In this document: piece after piece, positions 51,060 through 61,400 of the stretch
How the letters are laid out: each line of letters starts with the position of its first letter
Position numbering within the stretch: the first letter of the stretch is position 1
NCBI RefSeq assembly: GCF_963676685.1
Contig: NC_092357.1
Span: forward strand, 18,899,607 to 18,963,606
Origin: Mytilus edulis
Taxonomy: Eukaryota; Mollusca; Bivalvia; Mytilida; Mytilidae
Direction: 5' to 3'
DNA length: 64,000 bases
Made by a program: the position numbers and the translations under genes
Notes under the pieces: model-generated
Database searches by the model: none
Told to the model about the DNA's origin: nothing
The model's input: the letters and a program-made list of their open reading frames with translations, nothing else

Positions 51060-51300
51060 AGCATTTATACATTTGTAACAGTAGTTGTTGTTTGTTGATG
51101 TGGTTCACAAGTGTCTCTTGTTTCTCTTTTTTTCATAAACAAGACCATTGGTTATCCGGTTTGAACTACTCATTTATGGCCCTTTATAGCTTGCTGTTTG
51201 GTGTGAGCCAAGGCTCCTTGTTGACCTATAATTGTTTACTTTTTACACATTGTGATTTGGATTGAGAGTTATCTCATTGGAACTCTTATCACAACTTCTT
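51060..51300 (+). repeat. Dispersed repeat, variant family
   Basis: GTTGTTTGTTGATGTGGTTCACAAGTGTCTC ... GCCCTTTATAGCTTGCTGTTTGGTGTGAGCCAAGGC ... TCTCATTGGAACTCTTATCACAACTTCTT. Confidence 0.8.
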
Positions 51301-51967
51301 ATTTCTATACATGTATATGTAAAACATTTGTAATATCTAATGAAGTAAAAGCCTAAGTGTTGTGAATGTTTATGTCTAAGCATTATATTATATGACTGAC
51401 TATAATATATTCTGTATATATATGATTGTGCTTGGGAATTATATTAAAGCTAAATATAATGAGTGCTTTAGGTATACCTGCTTTTGAAAAGACTATTTAC
51501 ATCATTGAATAATTGAAAAATGAAAAGAAATTGTAAATCATTTAAAAAATCATAATGATATGTGAAATAATTTAAAGATAGATATTGCTTACAAAATTTA
51601 AACTTAAAAGAGCAAAATGCTATAATTGTAGTACATGTATGGTAAAAAAGAGAAACAATTCTTAATGACTATAACATGTATAACCATTGCATACATATTA
51701 ATCCATGACATGAACAAATTCTTTCAAATTATACAACTTGTGCCAAAAAGATGTCTTCCCAGACAGAAAGACAGTCTGATTTCCCCCAAAACTATGAAAT
51801 GCTTATTTAATAGGACGAATTTCACCATTGTAAGTTGTAGTAGGTCACTGCAACCTAACCGATACTGACTTTCGCAACCTATCTATTATTTTAGTTATAA
51901 ACATTAATGATATACATGTATAAAATTATCTTAGGATTCTGAGAAGTAGAACTTACAGCAAATCGTT

Positions 51968-52022
51968 CAGAGGCGGATCCAGTTGGAGGGTTTCAGGGGT
52001 TGGACCCCCCCCCCCCCTGTCG
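51968..52022. mobile_element. One end of the same hAT-like MITE family
   Basis: CAGAGGCGGATCCAG at 51968, then a G/C-homopolymer stretch; I do not see the opposite end nearby. Confidence 0.5.
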
Positions 52023-52514
52023 TTTACCAAAGAAACAAACATATAGTCTTTAAAGGCAAAAGATTCTGGGATGAAAAGGCACTTCAGGGACACACTTTTC
52101 CAAATAAATTTCATCAACACTTTTTGAAAAATATTTTAAGGCACTTAATTGTGTGTTATACATGACTTTTAACACATTCTACATGCAACACAAAACATCA
52201 AAACATGAGCTATGTCAAGTCAATTGAGAAAGAAAAAAACCCATTAAAATTCAACAACTTGTTCCATTTTCAAAAAGTTCATAACTGTTGTTGATAATAT
52301 CAGAATATCTGGTAGGTCTAAAAGTGGCTAGTTGGATCATAAATATAGGTCACAGTAACCCAACTATATTTTACAACAAATAACAAAAAAAATGATTTCA
52401 CTCAAAATATTACCAATCTCTATCAAATCTCAAAAAGTAGGTCATGCATGGTGACTCAATTTTTACTACATGAGAGGAATGAAATAGTAAAATGTCACAG
52501 AAGTCAAACTTTCT

Positions 52515-52632
52515 TAAAATAAGCAAATGTTATCCTATGCCACATGGACATTTGTCAGGACTGTTATCCTATGCCACATGGACATTTTTCAGGACTGTTA
52601 TCCTATGCCACATTGACATTTGTCAGGACATA
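52515..52632. repeat. ~38-bp tandem repeat, three copies
   Basis: TTATCCTATGCCACATGGACATTTGTCAGGACTG three times with two substitutions. Confidence 0.9.
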
Positions 52633-53744
52633 AACAAGAATGAAATCCAACCCATCAAAAACTACAAAAATTGAGGGTAAAAAAGGGATTTTTTTCACAA
52701 CAAACATGCTTCAAATTGATTCCAATGTAAAGTTCTATTACTTTGTAGTGACAACCCTTAAAAATAATATGGATCTTCCTCAAAAAATGTAGGATTTCCC
52801 ATATTTTGTGATATGTTTTATGAATTATTGTAAAATTAGTATTCTTCAAAGTTCAGAAATTTTAATAAATCTTTTGACACTGATTTTAGGTATTCTGTTT
52901 TATTGCTTACAGAAGACTTGCGAGTCAAAAAGACCATTACGTTTAGTACATTGTACTTTTTGTGCATGTTCCAGGGTCCAGAAACAAATCATATTTGCCA
53001 GTCATGACCTAAACTGAAAGCTATTTGTCCTATACAGCAGATTGGAGTTAAGGACAAAACTTATATTTTCACTCAAATAATTTTGATGTGTTTTAGTATA
53101 ATCATTGATAATGTCAATGTCAGAATTCACATATCTTGAAAATTCTTTAAATCATCCGATGTTAAAACATGCTTTCATATACAAGTGCATTCATTTAAAT
53201 ATTATTTGCACCAATGCATTTTCAGAATGAAATTTGCATCATTCAACATACAATATGAATTATGATCAAATTCTTTCATGTACCAAACAGTTTATCATAT
53301 GATGAAGAACGAAAGAAGGATAGCTTTAATATGCCATTAAAAAGGAATATTTAGCTATTTTTGCAATAAAGAGACAATTACAATTAGTGTCGAATATCAA
53401 ATTTTTTCTTGTGTTATGAAAATCAGAATCAGAGAAAAAAAAATATAAATAAAATTTGAGGAACAAGTTTGGACCTAGGAATCCACAACTAACATTCCAC
53501 AAAAAATGATACTGTTCAGTATATACCTTTATTTGTTTACTAAGTACTACAATATGGATTTACTTTCAGAAACTAGTCCAAAATCATACCATACCCTTAG
53601 TATAAGCAAAATTACAAGTATAATTCCCAATTACACATGAGATATTTTTATGCATTATTTATTTATGAGTTGAAAGCATTCATTGCATAGGGAGGGGAAT
53701 TAGCCGTGCATGAAAAGAAGCTCCAATAGTTCTTTTATCATGTT

Positions 53745-54125
53745 ATTTAATCTGTTGAGGCAGAGAGCTAGATTATATTTTTCATTTCTTTTCTCATTTT
53801 TATCTAAATTGCTGAAGCAGAGCTAGATTATATATTACATTTCTTTTGTCATTTATTTAAATTGTTGAGCTAAAGAGCTAGTTTATATATTACAACATTT
53901 CTTTTCTCAATTTATTTAAATGGTTGAAGCAGAGAGCTAGATTATATGTTACAACATTTCTTTTCTCATTTTATCTAAATTGTTGAAGCAGAGAGCTAAA
54001 TTATATATTACATTTCTTTTGTCAATTTATTCAAATGGTTGAGACAGAGAGCTAGTTTATATATTACAACATTTCTTTTCTCAATTTATTTAAATGATTG
54101 AAGCAGAGAGCTAGATTATATTTTA
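53745..54125. repeat. ~60-95-bp tandem array
   Basis: Units contain GTTGAAGCAGAGAGCTAGATTATATATTACAACATTTCTTTTCTCATTTTATCTAAATT; about six copies of variable length. Confidence 0.85.
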
Positions 54126-54191
54126 CAATAATAATGATATGAAGAAGAAAATAATTCTAAAAGCTGCACAATCAATAAAGGTTGTACTCAC

Positions 54192-54215
54192 TTGCTTTGT
54201 TGATCAAGTCCTTTT
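54192..54215 (-). CDS. Possible 24-nt microexon
   Basis: On the minus strand ATTTTAG is followed by 24 bases and then GTGAGTAC, a strong donor. Spliced after CCG|GTAGGT of the 55.2-kb exon it would add RKGLDQQS in frame, but it does not bring the distal terminal exon into its long frame. Splice-site quality is the only evidence. Confidence 0.2.
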
Positions 54216-55079
54216 CTAAAATTTATTATCAATTTATCATCATAGACACATCATATTTAGTTTTGATGAAATATGATGTTATATTATTTTTGATTGGATT
54301 ATGTCTCATTATTTTTGATTGGATGATATCTCTCATCAATTTCATCATTGACAGTCAGAGTTATTGGCAACAACTTGGAAAATTGCAGTCAAAGTTTCGA
54401 GCATACTGGTAATTCAAATGTTTTTTCAAGACATATTACAAGTATTGCAATAGAATAATTTTGTATATGAACAGTATACACATCAATTGGTAATTTGACG
54501 TTGGCAAATCTTCATAAAAAAACTGTTATTTTTCAAATAATCACTCCAGGGTTTTAAAACAATAACACATGAAGATAGCATAGAAATGAAACCCCAAGTA
54601 GTCATACATTAATTTGCAATGTTTGCAACTCGACAACTGTTTTATTTTTAATTTTTAAATCGATTCTATAATTTTTCGTGTAAAAATGCAGAGCCAGAAC
54701 ATAAATCATAGGTAAATGATGAAGCTGATATAAGGGAGGTAACCAAAAACCAAAGGTCAAAGATAAATAGACAACACCATCACAGTCTGCACAGAAAACT
54801 TTTTCATCTTCTAGTCCGGAAACTAAATGTCAAAATTTGTTCTTATATATTAAATTTTGAAAATTCTCACTGGTCCAAATCAATCTTTACTAGTCTGGGG
54901 CATCTGCAGACTGCCATCACCAAAAAGAAAAAATGATGAGAAGACAAACAACAGTCTATACAACACTACACAGAAAAGACTACAAGTTGAGCAACTCTAC
55001 CACAACAGAAAAACAGAAGGTGAATATCACATATTATTTATGGACGAAATACTATAATGTTCTAAAACGAAATTTTGTT

Positions 55080-55213
55080 ATATGTTGGTTAGTGATACCT
55101 AACAGAACTTAGGTAAAGGTCATTAGTGATGCTTTCAAGAACTTTATTAAGTTTGGGTTATTAGGTACAGCTATTGGAACTTTATTTTTTAATATTTAGG
55201 TCATTAGTGATAC
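55080..55213 (-). repeat. Degenerate echoes of the 55.2-kb exon end
   Basis: Minus strand, from the exon: AAAAAATAAAGTTCC-GGTAGGTATCACTAATGACC, then AAAAAATAAAGTTCC-AATAGCTGTACC, then TTAATAAAGTTCTTG...CATCACTAATGACC, then AAGTTCTGTTAGGTATCACTAAC. Three diverged copies of about 40 bp follow the exonic one, and the farthest still contains TTAGGTATCACTAA like the exon donor. Confidence 0.75.
55181..55186 (-). promoter_or_regulatory. Candidate poly(A) signal AATAAA
   Basis: AATAAA on the minus strand, 28 nt after the TAG of the 55.2-kb exon, with a second at 55143-55148. Both lie inside degenerate copies of the exon end, so they may have arisen by duplication of AAAATAAAG in the coding sequence. 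Confidence 0.4.
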
Positions 55214-55441
55214 CTACCGGAACTTTATTTTTTCTGATGATTCACTGGCGGTCAAGTTTTTCCAGATGCCTGTTTTTGACATTTCTTCTGAAATATTGAC
55301 CTCATTGGGTCCAAACATGACCTCTGAAGGCATATTCTCCAGATTGCCACTCATTACTGGTATCTGTGTAATACAAGACGAATCTCGCCGAACGTCCATA
55401 AATCTAGTAGCAGCTTCCGACAGTTCTTCAGCTTCCTGTTC
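55214..55441 (-). CDS. SLC4 exon: C-terminal tail, ends at TAG lying inside a donor-like GTAGGT
   Basis: The acceptor is TTTTCCAG|GAA, followed by 75 codons and TAG. It encodes [19 protein letters not shown], then [18 protein letters not shown] and a short tail ending SSEKIKFR. The NISxEMxKTxxWK stretch and its distance from the C-terminus match SLC4A8/10-type tails as I remember them, so this stop is probably used. The stop is contained in CCG|GTAGGTATC, a good 5' splice site, so the same bases could instead be spliced away to reach a more distal C-terminus. AATAAA hexamers (minus strand) lie at 55181-55186 and 55143-55148. Confidence 0.88.
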   Translation of the reverse strand, partial: EQEAEELSEAATRFMDVRRDSSCITQIPVMSGNLENMPSEVMFGPNEVNISEEMSKTGIWKNLTASESSEKIKFR

Positions 55442-58400
55442 CTGGAAAATGCAACATTAAAGTTAAATCTATTTTAAGAGGCCACTTAAGAGAGTTATTA
55501 TAAAATTATACTAAATACTAAAACTGTTGTTTTAAAGTCAGCACATATATTTTTTATGTTTAAATGATTGATTAATTGATATTTATTTTAACCACTTTTA
55601 AGCTCCGCATTTAGGCTATTCAGTGGCGGCCAGTTTTTCTTGGTGGAGGAAGCTGGAGTGCCCGCAGAAAACCACTGACCTTCGATAAGAATATGTTTAA
55701 ACGACAATGATGTTTATTTTGAGTGAGCTTACATCAAATGGAAATTTGTTAAGGTGAATCAACCAGCATAGAAATGCTGTTTCCTAATTACCCTTTTCTG
55801 TACAATTTCCCTGATTTACATGCTTTCACTTAAAACTGAAAGAAGAATATGTGTCAATAGTACACGGATGCCTCACACACTATCATTTTCTATGTTCTGT
55901 GGGCTGTGAAACTGGGGTCAGAACTTTTATTTGGCATTAAAAGTTTTAAAAGATTATATCATAGGGAACATTTGTAACAAGTTTCAAGTTGATTGGACTT
56001 CCAACTTCATCAAAAACATTGTGACCAAAAACTTCAACCTGAAGCAGGACAGACGGGTGGACAAACAAATGAACAGACGTACAGACTGAAAAACATAATG
56101 TCACTAGGTTGGGCATAAAATCCTAAATTCTCAAACTATTTTTCATAAGTCAGCACCGATTTTTTTTTTTTTTTTTAAATGACAATAATGTTATTTCAAA
56201 GGTTATTCAACCAGGATAAAAATGTTTTTTCTTAACAACCCTTTTCTGTATTATCTCCCTTAATTTTCATGATTTCACTTAAAACTTTTTATACCTCCCC
56301 TTTTTTTTTCTTCAGTTCATCTTCCTCCTCTCTGTGATGAGATTCAGGTAAATTGTCATCTAACCATTCTAGTTCATCTCTGGTAAATATCCAGTCCATA
56401 CCCTTACGTACAAAACACATAGCTAACACCTAAAATAAAAATAATAATCAATTACTTCCCTTTAACTTCCAACAATCAATTACCTCCCATTATAGGTACC
56501 AGTCTTGTATAACAACTCCAATTTCCAGTGCATGTCAAAACAAGGTGGGAAATAAAATAGTCCATGTTTTTCTGAATTTTTTTCTGAACTAACTTTTTTC
56601 TGTTTGATTAAATTGAAACATATATATAGAATTAAAAAAAATCTTGCATCTTTTTAGGATATCAATCCAGGAAAGTGGAAGGATATCATGTTTACTGGAA
56701 GTGGTGCAGCCTAGTAAAAGTAGCAAACAGAAAGTAGAAAAAAAATGTTTTGACTCCAGGGTTACATAACTTTGTAATCTTTGTTACCCATAGAAAATAC
56801 TTACAAAATCTCTTAGATTGTAAGAGTTCTCTCCCCTTTATTGGTCCCTGTGGGATTTACATATTCTGTCTATGCCTTATAAAAGGAAATACTATAGCAA
56901 TCAATTGGATTGTAAAATTTCTCTCCCCTTTATTGGTTCCTGTAGGATTACCTACCATGAGGGGAAATACTATAGAAATCAATTGGATTGTAAAATTTCT
57001 CTCCCCTTTATTGGTTCCTGTAGGATTACATACCATGAGGGGAAATACTATAGAAATCAATTGGGTTGTAAGAGTTTCCCCCCTTTATTGGTTCCTGTAG
57101 GATTACCTACCATGAGAGGAAATACTATAGAAATCAATTGGATGGTAAGAGTTCTCCCCCTTTTTGGTTCCTGTAGGATTACCTACCATGAGAGGAAATA
57201 CTATAGAAATCAATTGGATTGTAAAATTTCTCTCCCCTTTATTGGTTCCTGTAGGATTACTTACCATGAGGGGAAATACTATAGAAATCAATTGGGTTGT
57301 AAGAGTTTCCCCCCTTTATTGGTTCCTGTAGAATTACCTACCATGAGAGGAAATACTATAGAAATCAATTGGATTGTAAAATTTCTCTCCCCTTTATTGG
57401 TTCCTGTAGGATTACTTACCATGAGAGGAAATACTATAGAAATCCATTGGATTGTAAAATTTCTCTCCCCTTTATTGGTTCCTGTAGGATTACTTACCAT
57501 GAGGGGAAATACTATAGAAATCAATTGGGTTGTAAGAGTTTCCCCCCTTTATTGGTTCATGTAGGATTACATACCATGAGGGGAAATACTATAGAAATCA
57601 ATTGGATTGTAAGATTTCTCTCCCCTTTATTGGTTCCTGTAGGATTACATACCATGAGAGAAAATACTATAGAAATCAATTGGATTGTAAGAGTTCTCCC
57701 CCCTTTGTTGGTTCCTGTAGGATTACCTACCATGAGGGGAAATACTATAGAAATCAATTGGATTGTAAAATTTCTCTCCCCTTTATTGGTTCCTGTAGGA
57801 TTACTTACCATGAGGGGAAATACTATAGAAATCAATTGGGTTGTAAGAGTTTCCCCCCTTTATTGGTTCCTGTAGGATTACCTACCATGAGGGGAAATAC
57901 TATAGAAATCAATTGGGTTGTAAGAGTTTCCCCCCTTTATTGGTTCCTGTAGGATTACTTACCATGAGGGGAAATACTATAGAAATCAATTGGGTTGTAA
58001 GAGTTTCCCCCCTTTATTGGTTCCTGTAGGAATTTACAATTTCTGTCTACTCTTACTTACCATGAGAGGAAATACTATGGAAATCACTTTGATTGTTTTG
58101 ACCACCCATAATAAAGATAAGCACAGAATCTGGATGAAGGTAAAAAGGTGAACTCTGTTGATCCTAACATGGCGCAGAAACATGTAGTCCGGCTGGTATT
58201 TCTGTGGCATAAACATTATCATCACACGATGACACAACTGCATCCCTTTCAAAGAGGACACACCCATGTATAGAAATACTCCATATAAAACAGGCATAGG
58301 TATAATCTGAAATAAAACGTAAAATTCTATACTGTGGATTCATTAATATTTGTTGGATACCAATTTTTGTGGATTTCGTTTGCTCAGGGAAACCACAAAT

Positions 58401-61400
58401 TTGAAAGTTCAACGAATTACAAATTTTCTAAAGGAATGTATGCAGACTTTGCCAAAACCATAAAATTAAATATCAACGAATAAGCAAGTTTTCCTCAAAC
58501 CACAAAAATTGGTTCTCACGAAAATAAATGAATCTTCAGTATTGGTGGCTCCAATAGAAAAAAGATAAGATAGATAATACACAGCAATAGATAAGATAAA
58601 TAATACACAGCAATAGGTCGCAATCGATGTGTTTTGATTATTGTAACCACAATCCAGTCCTTTTTCACTTGATTATGACATAACAATTTAGACTTATCAA
58701 CAGGTTTGTACTTACATGAGTAACCAAACAGGTGCCACATGTGGAGCAGGATTTGTTAACCCTTTCAGAGCACGATTCATCAACACCAGATTTTGTTTGG
58801 GTTTGTGTTGCTTATAATTAGGCGATCGTTTTCAATGTTGTGTTTTGTGCACTGTTGTTTGCCATGGATGGTATTATCAGTTTGTTTGTCATTTATGGGT
58901 TTGAATTTCCCGTTGGTTCTTTTTTTTTTTAGAATACCTTGGTTTTATTGTACTCGATTCATATCTTCAAATATATAAAAGACAAATTTCATTGTACATA
59001 GTAAATTTTTAAGAAAGTAAAAACGGAGTGTTGTCAGATCCTTGTAAGCAAAAATACAGACATATGATCATCAGATAAAAAAAATACTGTACCCTTAAAA
59101 AGTTTGTCATTAAAACAGAAAGTCCAATGAACAGGAAGATGGATACACCAGTCACACGTTGTTCCCTGAAAAGAAAGTAATATATACTGTAACTTATAAG
59201 TAAGGGATTGTATAAAGTTGTTATTTAAATTTAAATGTAATGGAGGGAATGGGTGTTGTCAAGGTGCTCAAACATTTCCACCTCAAAAGCATATTTCCAC
59301 CCTTTTTCTTCTAAAACTTGGTATGTTATTGCTGTCTGTTTGTTGGTCTTTTTCTTTTTAAGCCATGGCTTTGTCAGTTTATTTTTGACTTAGGAGTTTG
59401 ACTGTCCCTCTGGTATCTTTCGTCTTTCTTTTTCTAGAATTGATTAAAACTTGAAAGTAGAGTGATCTTTATTTATTTTTTTATTTGTAAAGGGATATAA
59501 CTCTAGAACAGTAAAAAAATGCCACCAAATTCAAATTTTCTCTGTGTTTTGTTGTGATAATCATTTGTGTACCAGTTTAATAACAATTTGTTGAAGCAAA
59601 CTAAAGTTAGAGAATAGAAACCATTTTTAGGATGTACAGATAGGCAATTGTAAAACTTAATGTCCCCTTAAATATGGCATGAGTGTTAAACAACTTGTAT
59701 TGGTTTTGCGGAACCCAGTGTCTCTCCTACTTTTGCTGAAGTCTATGTTTTCAGTGTGATAGGGGAATGCGATATCAAATTTACTGTAAATGAAATAAGA
59801 CATTTCAATGACGGAATCACTGGCTTGACAAAAAGCACCTGCATCAAAGCAATCTAGTCTTCTCCTTGGAAGGTTTGCACAAATCTCACCTGCATCCCAG
59901 GAACTTAGGTTGCTCTCCAGGAGCTGTACATTCAGACTCTTTCTTCAAACTCATGACGTGAGTTATGGACAAAACAGTTGCAGCCACAAACCATGGTAAT
60001 CCAAGAAAGGAGTTTATTAAGATAAGAGTAGCTACAATCAACAGATCTAGATGGTAGCCATTGCCTTTCTACAACAAAAAAATAACTTTTACAAAAAGAA
60101 ATTTTTTAATGGCCAACAGACTCAATTTTCTATTAGCAACAACCTTAAATTTTTAAACATTTCCTTGTTAATTAAAATAATCTAAACATTTAACCTTAAA
60201 ATGTCAAATCGTTTTACAGATTCTTATGATTTTTTAAACAGTAGTACTAACAATTAGAACCTTTAGAAGCACAAAGCTTCAAATGTGAGTCAATATCTGG
60301 CAAATGTACGCCGACATCGCAAAAATGTCTGAATTTACAATTAACACACTTACTTGTAACTTATTTTCTTTTCTATTAACAATGACCGCTGTAATTTGTT
60401 GATCCATAAAAATCAAAATGGTTGCTAAAAGTGCTGGGAGCACGGCAGATGGATATGTATACCAAGGATTCTTCCCAAACGGGCTTATCACCCAACCACG
60501 ATTGGGATTTGTTGGCTAAAATAAAAAAATACAATATAAAAGTTTACAAGCATAAAAGATTTTTTAATTTTATGTGTAGCGTACAATACTGTGGATTTAT
60601 CATTAGTCATTGAATACCAATTTTCATAGATTTCGTGAGTACAGGTAAAGCATGAAATATAATGTTCAACAAATAACATTTCGTGAGTACAGGTAAAGCA
60701 TGAAATATAATGTTCAACAAATAACATTTCATGAGTACAGGTAAAGCATGAAATATAATGTTCAACAAATAACATTTCGTGAGTACAGGTAAAGCATGAA
60801 ATATAATGTTCAACAAATAACATTTCGTGAGTACAGGTAAAGCATGAAATATAATGTTCAACAAATAACATTTCGTGAGTACAGGTAAAGCATGAAATAT
60901 AATGTTCAACAAATAACATTTCGTGAGTACAGGTAAAGCATGAAATATAATGTTCAACAAATAACATTTCGTGAGTACAGGTAAAGCATGAAATATAATG
61001 TTCAACAAATAACATTTCGTGAGTACATGGAGTACAGGTAAAGCATGAAATATAATGTTCAACAAATAACATTTTCTGTAGGCATGTATGCAGATTGCGG
61101 CAATACAACGAAAATCAATATCCACGAACATGCAAGTTTTCCTAGATCCACGGAAAAATTGGTACATGAGTAAGGGTATAATATCTTATTGAACTGTGTG
61201 GAGAATTTGACACTTTCACTAATAAGTCTCCCAAAAAATACAATTTTACCTCAAACAACATAAATAGGTTTCAATGAAAATGATAATAAATGAATTCTCA
61301 GTTTTATTTTTTTCTTACCTGAAAATCGTCTGGCACTTCCAGTTTTGGCGTATCAATTCCCAAGCCATAATCCAGCAATACCATTGATACAATAGCTATA

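Larger units (their letters stand above)
51301..53744. other. Possible SLC4 intron sequence, no exon identified
   Basis: An exon that would bring the 47.6-kb exon into frame could lie here or nearby. I examined donor-like sites at about 51957 (GTAAGTTC) and 51487 but could not pair them with convincing acceptors and open frames. Confidence 0.35.

Noticed and set aside
54857..55057. 66-codon plus frame near the gene's 3' end
   Set aside because: Opposite strand to the transporter, no motif, no splice context.
56872..57564. 230-codon plus-strand frame (and several overlapping ones)
   Set aside because: It is a translation of the 78-bp tandem array, antisense to the gene; the repeat period explains the openness.
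60637..61075. CRISPR-like array
   Set aside because: Units are contiguous without unique spacers, and the context is a eukaryotic intron. The same applies to the 78-bp array.
60488..61167. 206- and 186-codon minus frames with a repeated 16-residue peptide
   Set aside because: Both are readings of the 48-bp minisatellite; two frames are open at once, as expected from a period divisible by three.
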